From the NCBI GenBank assembly GCA_965221985.1, contig OZ244928.1:1054001-1118000 (forward strand): a DNA stretch of 64,000 bases, given 5' to 3'. Below are positions 42,532 through 51,300 of the stretch, piece by piece. Position 1 is the first letter of the stretch. Every line of letters begins with the position of its first letter. A program made the translations under genes and the position numbers. The stretch is from J054 sp965221985. GTDB lineage: Bacteria; Pseudomonadota; Gammaproteobacteria; Steroidobacterales; GCA-2729495. The notes beneath the pieces are model-generated. The model did not search any database. It saw only the letters and a list, made by a program, of their open reading frames with translations, and had not been told where the DNA came from.

Positions 42532-43479
42532 TTATGACCCCGGTGCAGCCGTCATGCGGCGAACGCCGCCGCCGGCCCCAAATCGCCACTCATAGGCAAA
42601 TCGTAAGCTGTCATAGTCCGTGCGCAAGAAATCCGGAAAGGGTTTAAACGGCGCCGCAATCCGCAATATTTCTACGGCCGCGTCATCAAGAACGGCCTGT
42701 CCGGAAGAATTGCGTACAACCACATCGCGCAGTACACCGTCCGATGCGATCACCACTTCCAGGGTTGGGTGCCCATCAAATTCACGACTACCCGCCTGGC
42801 GCGGGAAGTTCAGCGTGCCGACTCGTTCGACTTCGCGTTTCCAGTTGCTCAAGTACGCAGCGATTCGCGACTCTCGCGTGCTGGCGCTAATAACGAGTTC
42901 ACGGGGACCGGCATCGCTGATTAATGTGCGTAGATCGGGCTCGTTCACAATCTCGACATACCGGGTATCGCCCGGCATGCCAGTTTTTTCCTCCACCGGC
43001 TGCTTTTCAGGCTCACCCAGCTCGTCGGGCAATTGACGCACCAGTCTTGGCGCTGACGTGGATGATAGAACGGTTCTATCCGTGACTTGTTTGCCGGCGT
43101 CTATGGCTTGCTCCGCGCCCGCGCGATCGGGGCCGACAATATTCGCATCGGAACTCCTCGCCACCGCAGTTTCTAACTGATCCGGCAGGTCCGTATTTCC
43201 TGCGCCGTCGAGATTTTGTTGCGCCAGCACATTGGCGTCCTCGGATGCTTCGAGCAAATCGCTGTCGCTGGTTACGATGACCACATTGAGCGAGGTGGCC
43301 GCTGGCGGATCTTCGCGGCCGTCACTGGAAAATGTGATACCCAGAATAAGCACGCCGTGGAAAAGTGCGGCGAGGAAAAGTGTCGAGGAGAGCCGATCCT
43401 TGGCTGCCTTTTCTGACCAATCGATAGGCGCCCTAGATGATAACTTTGACGCTGAGGCGGGGGAGTTCGTCTTGCCCAT
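42532..43479 (-). CDS. tonB: Energy transducer TonB
   Basis: A 315-aa inner-membrane-anchored protein that transmits ExbBD proton-motive energy to outer-membrane receptors. It has a cytosolic start, one membrane helix (about residues 33-50, LFLAALFHGVLILGITF), a long periplasmic region without the usual Pro-Glu/Pro-Lys repeats, and a C-terminal TonB domain (IAAYLSNWKREVERVGTLNF, LEVVIASDGVLRDVVVRNS, AVEILRIAAPFKPFPDFL). In P. aeruginosa the gene at this position is tonB3, needed for normal twitching and pilus assembly; by position this is its likely counterpart. Convergent partner genes exbB/exbD are not in the window. Confidence 0.9.
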   Translation of the reverse strand: MGKTNSPASASKLSSRAPIDWSEKAAKDRLSSTLFLAALFHGVLILGITFSSDGREDPPAATSLNVVIVTSDSDLLEASEDANVLAQQNLDGAGNTDLPDQLETAVARSSDANIVGPDRAGAEQAIDAGKQVTDRTVLSSTSAPRLVRQLPDELGEPEKQPVEEKTGMPGDTRYVEIVNEPDLRTLISDAGPRELVISASTRESRIAAYLSNWKREVERVGTLNFPRQAGSREFDGHPTLEVVIASDGVLRDVVVRNSSGQAVLDDAAVEILRIAAPFKPFPDFLRTDYDSLRFAYEWRFGAGGGVRRMTAAPGS

Positions 43480-43582
43480 AAGCTTGAGCCTAGCGGCAGT
43501 CCCTCATCTGCTCTTTCCGCATAGCTGTGAGTATACGCTTGCTCAGGGCTGCCGATGGCACTGGTTCACAGAATTTCTTGTC

Positions 43583-44536
43583 TTAGCGGCCCAGTTTCTC
43601 GTTGAGACTATCCATAAGATCTGCCGCCACATTGATTTCTGCATATTTTTGCAGTTCGCGGATACCTGTCGGGCTGGTCACGTTAATTTCTGTCAAATAG
43701 TCCCCGATGACGTCCAGGCCCGCAAATATGACCCCCCGTTCTCGCAAGGTTGGGCCGAGTTGATTGCAGATCCAGCGATCGCGTTCGGTTAATGGCCGAA
43801 CCTCCGCCTGTGCACCCACCACGAGGTTGCCCCGATTGTCATCCGGCGGGGGGATGCGCGCCAGAGCGTAGTCGGCGGGCTTGCCGTCGACCATCAAGAT
43901 CCGTTTGTCACCGGCGCTGATCTCGGGCACGTGCTTTTGGGCCATGGCAAAGCCTCGCCCATAATCGGTCAGGGTTTCCAAGATTACGTTGCTGTTGTTA
44001 TCGCCTTGTTCGATCACAAAGATGGATCGACCACCCATACCGTCCAGCGGTTTAACGACGATTCGTCCATGCCGGCTCGCGAAGGAGCGCATGTCCTCCA
44101 TGGATCGGGTAATCAAGGTCGGTGGGCAGCAATCGGGAAACCAAGCCGTAAAAACTTTTTCGTTTATGTCACGCAGCGCTTGAGGCCGATTGACGACCAG
44201 CACACCTTGTTCTGCGGCACGCTCGAGAATATAGCTGGTATAGATGTATTCCATGTCAAACGGCGGGTCCTTGCGCATCAGAATGACGTCGAGCTCGGCC
44301 AGCGGAATTTCCTGCTCGGTATCTAGCGCATACCAGTCATCCAGGTCGTCTTGGACCCTCAGCCGTCTGGAACGGCCAAAGGCCTTTCCATCCAACAGCC
44401 GCAAGTCGGCTTGCTCAAAATAGTGGAGCTCGTACCCGCGGTGTCCGGCCTCCAGCAGCATTGCCAGACTGCTGTCCTTGGCTGGTGTGATCGTGGCGAT
44501 GGGATCCATCACAATCCCGAGCCGCATTCGACTCAT
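43583..44536 (-). CDS. gshB: Glutathione synthetase
   Basis: ATP-grasp ligase joining gamma-glutamylcysteine and glycine to glutathione in the cytosol. 317 aa, matching E. coli GshB (316). Visible: the start GIVMDPIATITPAKDSSLAM, VILMRKDPPFDMEYIYTSY, the ATP-binding KPLDGMGGRSIFVIEQGD (Gly-rich loop), KRILMVDGKPADYALARIP and the C-terminal metal/glutathione site TEINVTSPTGIRELQ. It heads the gshB-tonB-yqgE-ruvX-pyrB-pyrK minus-strand operon and is divergent from pilG with a ~300-bp gap, as in Pseudomonas. Confidence 0.97.
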   Translation of the reverse strand: MSRMRLGIVMDPIATITPAKDSSLAMLLEAGHRGYELHYFEQADLRLLDGKAFGRSRRLRVQDDLDDWYALDTEQEIPLAELDVILMRKDPPFDMEYIYTSYILERAAEQGVLVVNRPQALRDINEKVFTAWFPDCCPPTLITRSMEDMRSFASRHGRIVVKPLDGMGGRSIFVIEQGDNNSNVILETLTDYGRGFAMAQKHVPEISAGDKRILMVDGKPADYALARIPPPDDNRGNLVVGAQAEVRPLTERDRWICNQLGPTLRERGVIFAGLDVIGDYLTEINVTSPTGIRELQKYAEINVAADLMDSLNEKLGR

Positions 44537-44832
44537 GAGCTTCTCCAGGCGGGGTCGATTGCTAGCGACCTTTAGACATGATCAATGTCCCAATTCTGTA
44601 GCAGCGCTGCTGAAATATCACCCTTGCCCCTGTATCCTGGGAATGCTGTGTTGTCCGGCTTGTCGCCGGAAATTGACCATCGAGGCATTGGCCTCGGCCG
44701 CGAGGGATGGGAACTGGGTTCTGGTCTGCCGCGGTTTTACGCTAGGCGGGCCCTCCGGGTGACCCACGGCGCCTGCGGATCCAGGGATCTCGGGCGTGGA
44801 TGTGCCTAAAAGCTTATGTTAAAAGGTGAGCC
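44537..44832. other. gshB-pilG divergent intergenic region
   Basis: About 300 bp that must contain the promoters of the gshB operon and the pilG-chpA operon. I cannot pick a confident -35/-10 pair. A 40-codon frame at 44643 (MLCCPACRRKL...) has a Cys-x2-Cys but no ribosome site or further family signal. AAAAGGTG at 44821-44828 is the pilG ribosome-binding region. Confidence 0.5.
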
Positions 44833-45252
44833 ATGACGTCGACCGTGGAGGGGGCTGTGAAAAGCGAAGTCGCTGGGGGCCTCAACGGCCTCAAAGTGCT
44901 GGTTATTGACGATTCGAAAACCATTCGTCGTACCGCGGAAACTTTGCTATCTAAGGAAGGTTGCACCGTATATACGGCGGTTGACGGCTTTGATGCCCTC
45001 GCGAAGATCGCCGATCATCACCCGGATGTGATTTTCGTGGACATCATGATGCCGCGCTTGGACGGTTATCAGACCTGTTCATTGATCAAGCACAACAAGA
45101 CCTTTCGCGATACGCCTGTGATTATGCTGTCCAGTAAAGATGGCTTGTTCGATCGCGCGCGGGGAAGAATCGTTGGTTCAGAACAATATCTGACCAAACC
45201 ATTCACCAAAGATGAGCTACTGGGCGCTATCGCGACCCAGGTCTCAAGCTAA
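44833..45252 (+). CDS. pilG: Twitching motility response regulator PilG
   Basis: Single-domain CheY-like receiver of the Pil-Chp chemosensory pathway; in Pseudomonas it promotes pilus extension and cAMP signalling when phosphorylated by ChpA. 139 aa: a short N-terminal extension, acidic pocket LVIDDSKTIRRTAE (Asp26, Asp27), phospho-acceptor Asp70 in IFVDIMMPRLDGYQ, the switch Ser in VIMLSSKDGLFD and Lys in YLTKPFTKDELL. It is first in the pilGHIJ-chpA operon; pilH follows 16 bp later. Confidence 0.95.
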   Translation: MTSTVEGAVKSEVAGGLNGLKVLVIDDSKTIRRTAETLLSKEGCTVYTAVDGFDALAKIADHHPDVIFVDIMMPRLDGYQTCSLIKHNKTFRDTPVIMLSSKDGLFDRARGRIVGSEQYLTKPFTKDELLGAIATQVSS

Positions 45253-45268
45253 AGGCGAGGATACACAA

Positions 45269-45631
45269 ATGGCCTTGGTGCTCATTGTTGACGACTCACC
45301 CACTGAGCAACACGTCATCTCGAAATTGTTGGAAAAGAACGGCTTTGACACCCTGGTCGCGAAGAACGGGGATGAGGCCATTAGCGTTGCCGAGCAGAAT
45401 CGCCCGGATGTCATATTGATGGATGTGGTTATGCCCGGCATGAACGGTTTTCAAGCCACGCGCCAACTGGCCAAGAATCCGCTGACGGCTGATATTCCCG
45501 TGGTCATGGTGACCTCCAAGGACCAGGAAAGCGACAAAGTTTGGGGCTTGCGGCAGGGTGCAGTGGAGTACCTGATGAAGCCCGTGGCCGACAGCGATTT
45601 GCTGGCGGCGGTGCGAGCGCGTATCGCCTGA
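45269..45631 (+). CDS. pilH: Twitching motility response regulator PilH
   Basis: Second CheY-like receiver of the Chp system, thought to act opposite to PilG, as phosphate sink or retraction regulator. 120 aa from ATG 45269 (GGCGAGG upstream); the frame is open further upstream but that would overlap pilG. Acidic pocket ALVLIVDDSPTEQHV, phospho-Asp52 in ILMDVVMPGMNGFQATRQ, switch Thr in PVVMVTSKDQESD and Lys in EYLMKPVADSDLL. The phospho-Asp position matches Pseudomonas PilH (D52). Its TGA stop overlaps the ATG of pilI by one base. Confidence 0.95.
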   Translation: MALVLIVDDSPTEQHVISKLLEKNGFDTLVAKNGDEAISVAEQNRPDVILMDVVMPGMNGFQATRQLAKNPLTADIPVVMVTSKDQESDKVWGLRQGAVEYLMKPVADSDLLAAVRARIA

Positions 45632-46203
45632 TGTCAGCCACCGCGGGAAATTCTCTACAGTCCCTAAGCGAGCATCCTTTCGACTTGCTGCTCGAGTTGG
45701 AACGGCGCAGCAAAGCAGCCCTGGCGGGAGCATTGGGCGGCGATGTAGATGTTCAGGAGTGGGTCGGTATTGGTTTTCGATTAGGCGCGGAACAATTCAT
45801 TGTGTCGCGAGAAGATATCCGCGAAGTACTCATGGTTCCGTCGCAGGTAACTCGCGTGCCCGGTGCGAAGCCGTGGATTCGGGGTTTGGCCAATGTTCGT
45901 GGTCAACTGCTACCCATCGTCGATCTGCGCGCGTATTTGGGTGCCGGTTTTGGCGGATCGAGCCGCAGTGCGCGGGTACTCGTGCTGAATAGCAATGAGT
46001 TGCCGCTGGGCCTAATCGTCGATGAGGTATTCGGTTTTCGCCGCTTCTTGGGCCGGGAATATCGTGAGAATATTCCCGAGACCATGGTGCGTTGTGACCA
46101 ATACGTATCTGGAAATTTCTCACGCGGTGGCGAAGTTTGGCCGATATTTGGTATGCAACAATTATTAGCGGCGGAAGAATTTCGACGGGCAGCGATTGAC
46201 TAG
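45631..46203 (+). CDS. pilI: CheW-like coupling protein PilI
   Basis: A 190-aa CheW-domain adaptor coupling the receptor PilJ to the histidine kinase ChpA. After ~40 residues of N-terminal extension (SLSEHPFDLLLELERRSKAA), the CheW fold appears: WVGIGFRLGAEQFIVSREDI, PGAKPWIRGLANVRGQLLPI, VDLRAYLGAGFGGSSRS, GLIVDEVFGFRRFLGREY and the C-terminal WPIFGMQQLLAAEEF. Start ATG 45631 overlaps the pilH stop; the earlier frame to 45541 lies inside pilH and is rejected. Confidence 0.93.
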   Translation: MSATAGNSLQSLSEHPFDLLLELERRSKAALAGALGGDVDVQEWVGIGFRLGAEQFIVSREDIREVLMVPSQVTRVPGAKPWIRGLANVRGQLLPIVDLRAYLGAGFGGSSRSARVLVLNSNELPLGLIVDEVFGFRRFLGREYRENIPETMVRCDQYVSGNFSRGGEVWPIFGMQQLLAAEEFRRAAID

Positions 46204-46298
46204 GACCTTAGTAAGTCCACGTAGGTCGGGGCGTAGTTTGATGGATCGAACTTGGCAAACTGCCGGGAATCGATGAGATTTAAAATGGGGTTGAGTTC

Positions 46299-48368
46299 AT
46301 GACAACGATTGCTAGCGGCGGAAAGCTCATGCCGGTGCTGGGCGGATTGATGCTCCTTGCGCTGGGCGGCTTGCTATTTTTAGCTTGGTCGGGTTCGGGC
46401 AGTGGTGCGTCCGCGCCGGGCGATAGTGCGAAACTACTCACCGCGCAGTCGGCCATAGCCTTGGGCCGCCAGGCACTCTCGGGCGACGAAGCCGCGTTCG
46501 CGCGCTTGGAGCCTTCGGCCAAGCAGGTGGACGCGGCCGGCAAGGGTCTTGCCTCCGCGCAAGCCCAAGGTTTCGGTCAGATCGCTTCCGGGTTGCGCAC
46601 CATTAAGGGCGGTGAGGATGCCCTACTCACGGTGCAACGAGCGGCGGCGGATCTAGATAACTTGGGCCCCGCCCTGAGCGATCGCGTTTACGCGCTGGAG
46701 GCAAGTATGACGGATGCCGGCCAAGCCTCGGTCGCGGCGCAGCTGGAGCGCTTGCGCTTGCTGGGTGACGGCGTGCGGCGGGATATTCGCAGCCTGGCCC
46801 TGGGAGGCGATCCGAACGGTCTGAGTCAGCCCTTGTTGGACGCTGAAATGGGCATCGGGCAGATTATTCGCGGCTTTCAGGCTGGAGATTCGGCGCTCGG
46901 CTTGACCGCCTTAGAGGACAGCGAGGCCTTGGACAAGCTGGCCGCAGTCTCTAGCTCGGCCGATGCCATCGCCGAGCGCGTGAGAGACGTGGCCGCATAC
47001 AGCGACCAGCTGTCAGCATTGGCGCGCACGCGAATGCAGCTAGACGAAGTGGCGGCAACACTTGCTCCAACGTCTCGCGCCAGCACGGCATCCGACGCGG
47101 GAATTGGCCCGTTCTTACAAAAAGTATTGACCATCGCCGCACTATTGTTATTTGCAGCCATGGCGGCGATCTACTTTCGTTCGGCTGGCTTGCGACGTAG
47201 CACGGCTTTACAAGCTGAACAAACTGAGCGAAATCAAGCGGCCATCATGCGCTTGCTTGATGAAATTAGCAGCCTGGCCGACGGCGATCTCACGGTAAAG
47301 GCAACCGTAACAGAGGACATCACCGGAAATATTGCCGATTCGATGAATTTCGCCATCGAGGCTTTGCGCGAACTCGTGGCGACGGTGAACGACAGCGCAA
47401 TCATGGTTGACGGTGCTGCCAAACAAACCGATATCACGGCGCAACAACTGGCCGAAGGCAGTGCGCTGCAATCTAAGCAGCTGTCCCTGGCCTCTGACGA
47501 TATTGCCCGCATGGCCGCGACCATTGAGGAGGTGTCCGGCAATGCCGAGCGTTCTTCGGATGTGGCGAGACATTCAGTGGATGTGGCACACAAGGGCGGC
47601 GCCGCGGTCCGACGCACCATCGATGGTATGAATACCATTCGCGAGACGATTCAAGAAACCTCGAAAAGAATTAAGCGCCTGGGTGAGAGCTCCCAGGAAA
47701 TCGGCAATATTGTTGAATTGATCAACGATATCGCGGATCAAACAAATATCTTGGCCTTGAACGCTTCAATTCAGGCCTCAATGGCCGGGGAGGCCGGACG
47801 AGGTTTCGCGGTGGTTGCCGATGAGGTGCAGCGATTGGCGGAGCGTTCGACGAATGCCACGAAGCAGATTGAAGTGCTCGTGCGGACGATTCAGGCGGAT
47901 ACCAACGAAGCGGTTGTTTCCATGGAGCGCAGTACCACCGATGTGGTCGGCGGTGCCCTGCTGGCTGAAAATGCCGGCGCGTCGCTGGAAGAAATTGAGC
48001 AAGTGTCAAATCAGATTGCCTCCCTGGTGCAAAACATTTCAGATTCAGCTCGCGAGCAAGCGGGCGCGGCGGATGCTGTGACGAAAAATATGTCCGTGCT
48101 ACAAGAAATCAATTCCCAGACTGCTGCCAGCACTAGTGAAACCACGGATTCCATCAGTAAGCTTGCTGCCCTGGCTGCTCAGCTGCGTGAATCCGTTTCT
48201 GGTTTCCGCTTGCCCGATTCGCAAAATGAATCAGCCGAAGCAGCCGATATTGATGCCGATGACTCGCAAGCCTATTTCCCGGAGGATGACGCCTATACGC
48301 CTGCTGAGGAAGAATTGGCGGCGAACAATCTCGAGTCGGCGTCTTATGTCGATCAGCGCATGGCCTAG
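46299..48368 (+). CDS. pilJ: Methyl-accepting chemotaxis protein PilJ
   Basis: Inner-membrane chemoreceptor of the Chp pathway, 689 aa. It has an N-terminal membrane helix (VLGGLMLLALGGLLFLAW), a long helical periplasmic domain (about residues 30-270) with the paired PilJ-type repeats, a second helix (VLTIAALLLFAAMAAIYF, about 275-295), a HAMP-like segment (RLLDEISSLADGDLTVKATV) and a cytoplasmic signalling domain. The hairpin tip is highly conserved (IADQTNILALNASIQASM, AGEAGRGFAVVADEVQRLAE). Unlike in P. aeruginosa, no pilK methyltransferase gene follows; chpA is 22 bp downstream. Confidence 0.95.
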   Translation: MTTIASGGKLMPVLGGLMLLALGGLLFLAWSGSGSGASAPGDSAKLLTAQSAIALGRQALSGDEAAFARLEPSAKQVDAAGKGLASAQAQGFGQIASGLRTIKGGEDALLTVQRAAADLDNLGPALSDRVYALEASMTDAGQASVAAQLERLRLLGDGVRRDIRSLALGGDPNGLSQPLLDAEMGIGQIIRGFQAGDSALGLTALEDSEALDKLAAVSSSADAIAERVRDVAAYSDQLSALARTRMQLDEVAATLAPTSRASTASDAGIGPFLQKVLTIAALLLFAAMAAIYFRSAGLRRSTALQAEQTERNQAAIMRLLDEISSLADGDLTVKATVTEDITGNIADSMNFAIEALRELVATVNDSAIMVDGAAKQTDITAQQLAEGSALQSKQLSLASDDIARMAATIEEVSGNAERSSDVARHSVDVAHKGGAAVRRTIDGMNTIRETIQETSKRIKRLGESSQEIGNIVELINDIADQTNILALNASIQASMAGEAGRGFAVVADEVQRLAERSTNATKQIEVLVRTIQADTNEAVVSMERSTTDVVGGALLAENAGASLEEIEQVSNQIASLVQNISDSAREQAGAADAVTKNMSVLQEINSQTAASTSETTDSISKLAALAAQLRESVSGFRLPDSQNESAEAADIDADDSQAYFPEDDAYTPAEEELAANNLESASYVDQRMA

Positions 48369-48390
48369 TTTGCGGCGGGTTGTAATCTAA

Positions 48391-51300
48391 GTGGTGGCAG
48401 TTCTGAATCGAGTCATGCCGGAATCTTTGCAGATCGTTGGCGAGGAGCTGGCGATCACGCTAAATGATGCGCGTCTTGCTTTGGAGCAGTTTGCCGAAGG
48501 CGAGGGCGGGCCCAACGTACTGGATCGCTGCGTTGGCCTGTTGCATACAGCGCGTGGTGTGCTGCGAATGACCGAGACCTACGGCGCTAGTTTGCTGGCC
48601 GAAGAAATGGAGCTGGCCTGTCGCCATCTGGGCGGAATGCGCGGTAACGAGGGCAATGAAGAAGCGATAGACGCTTTGAGCCGCGCGGCTGTTCAATTGC
48701 CGGCCTACGTGGAACGAATATTAAATGGTGGCCGCGATATTCCTCTAGTTTTGCTGCCTTTGTTAAACGACTTACGTGCAGTACGGGGCAAGCCTTTGCT
48801 GTCCGAGAGCACCTTACTGCTGCTCAATGTATTTACGCCTGCCGAGGAAGTCGAACAAGCACAGCCTCGCGAAGCCAGCGGCGAAAACCTGCAACAACTT
48901 TGTGCGGCTTCGCGCTCACGGTTTCAGTTGGCTTTGCTGGGTTGGATTAAAGGTGCGGACGCCGCTCGTAATTTGTCCATCATGGGAGAGATTGCCGGCA
49001 AGCTAGAGGCTGCTGCCACCCATCCCGAAATTTTTCGCTTGTGGTGGGTGACCGCCGGTGTGCTAGAGGGGCTTGCCGGGGGTGGTGTGGAAACGAGTGT
49101 TTCCGTTAAGCGCCTGATCGGGCAAGTTGATCGTGAAATGAAGCGCCTGATCTCCATGGGCGAAGAGCGTTGCGGCTCGCAGCCGCCCCATGAGCTGATC
49201 AACAATTTGCTGTACTACATCGCGCGCGGACAAAATCCAGGGCCGCGGGTTACCGCCATACGTGAAGCTTACAAGCTGGAGGATCTCGTACCGGCCGATT
49301 CCCAAGTCGAGGCTGTGCGCGAGAGTTTAGCCGCACCCAGCGCCAAGCTAATGGAAACCGTGGCGGATGCGATCCGCGAAGACCTGGCGCGCGTTAAGGA
49401 TGTCCTCGACATTTATGTGCGCACGGGCATGGAGCATGTCGAAGAATTACTGCCCCAGGCGGAGCTGCTCAAGAAGATTGGTGACACTTTGGGCGTGCTC
49501 GGGCTGGGTGATCTGCGCGAGACCGTTGAATTGCGTCGCACCGAGTTAGTTTCCATCGCCTCCGGGGAGAGCGCCGGCGACGAGTCGAATTTGGTGGCCA
49601 TGGCGGCTGCTCTGCTGGGTGTCGAGAGGCGGCTGGATGATCAGCTGTTCGGCTTAATCGCTCCAAGTGATTCCGACGAGAGTGGCGACCAAGATGCCGA
49701 TGAGGATGATGTCGATTACCTAGAGGTATCGCGCGCTGTTATGCGCGAATGCATTGTCAATCTCGCGCGCGTGAAAGATGCCGTTAGCCAGGTTGTGGAG
49801 CATCCTGAAGAGGGCGCGATACTCGATTCCGTCCCGCCCCTACTCCAAGGTGTCACTGCTGGACTCCTTGTGCTGGAAAACCCCGCGGCCGTCGAGATCG
49901 TGGAAGGCATCGGCACAGCCATTACAAATATTATTCAGCATGGCTATGCCACGGCTGATCGCCGGCGCCTGGATATGTTGGCCGATTCCATAGTCAGCCT
50001 TGATTATTATTTGGAAACTTTGGAAGCGGGTCGCCGCGAGCCGCTCTATATGCTGGAAAACGCCCAGCGCTGCTTGACTGCGCTGGTCGATATCAGTGAA
50101 GACGTAGCCGTGCCGGATGCCTCGCCCCAAGAGCGTGATCTGGCGAAGACCGTCGCAATAGACAAACAGCCATCCGCCACCGTTCAGGTGCTCGATCCGC
50201 GGGCTCTGGATGTGTCGCCGGGTCTGGAGTCGCAGGCTGACCGTCCGGATCCTGAAATCATTGAATTGTTTATCGAGGAAGCCGGCGAAGAAATCGAAGC
50301 AATTAAGGTTAATTTCCCGGCTTGGTCGGAGAATCCGGCGAACGAAGACGCACTTACGGTTCTACGGCGCTCATTTCACACTCTCAAGGGAAGCGGTCGC
50401 ATGGTTGGCGCGACCTTCATCAGCGATACCGCTTGGGGTATGGAGAACCTGCTCAATCGCGTTATTAATCAGACGCTGGAACCGACGCCGGAGTTGATGG
50501 AATTACTGGCTGAGGGAATTGCCGCGTTGCCGGAGCTATTGGAGCAGTTGGAAGTTGGCACGCAGCCCAAGTTCGACGTGGGCGAATTCAGTCAACGAGC
50601 CAGTTTCATGGCAGAGGGTCGTGTGGATGTCGCTTTGCCGTCGGCAGGTGATTCGCCAGATCTCGATTTGGATCTCGAATTTGCCGACGAGACTGATGAG
50701 GGCCAGCAAGACGAATCCATCGATCTGGATCTGGCCGATGAGGTGCCGGAGACTGCCGAGGCTGATGAGAGCATCGATTCGGTCTTGCTGGACATTTTGA
50801 CCAAAGAAGTCGCGGCCCATGTTGATGCCATCGAGTTGTTTATCGAAGAGGCGCGACAGGGAATTCCGCCGTTTGCGATTTCCGAAGAAATGTATCGCGC
50901 TTGCCACACTTTGCATGGCAGCGTGACCATGGCCAAGGCTGATGCGGCGGCGCGGCTAACGGGGCCGCTGAACCAATTGGTTCGTCATGCTTATGACCAT
51001 CCGGTTTCTGTGGATGTACCGGTCATCGACGCGGTCGAGGCCACCGTCGTTAGTTTGCAAGAAGTGATCGCGGCCCTAGCCGCCGGCGACGATAACTTGC
51101 CGCAAACCGATGCCTTGGTTGCCGAGCTGCAAGCGCTGGACGAGGCGGTGGAGGCTACGGCGGCCGCGCGTGCTGAGCTGGCGAAAGCGGAAGAGGCGGA
51201 GATTAGGCCCGCTGATGAAGAGGTCGGAGAACCCGAAACCGAAGCCGAGCCGGTTTCGGGCGCGGCCGATTTCGATCCTGACATCGCCGAGATTTTTGCC

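Noticed and set aside
44643..44762. A short Cys-x2-Cys ORF before pilG, considered as a rubredoxin
   Set aside because: It lacks the second Cys pair and the rubredoxin core, and has no ribosome-binding site.
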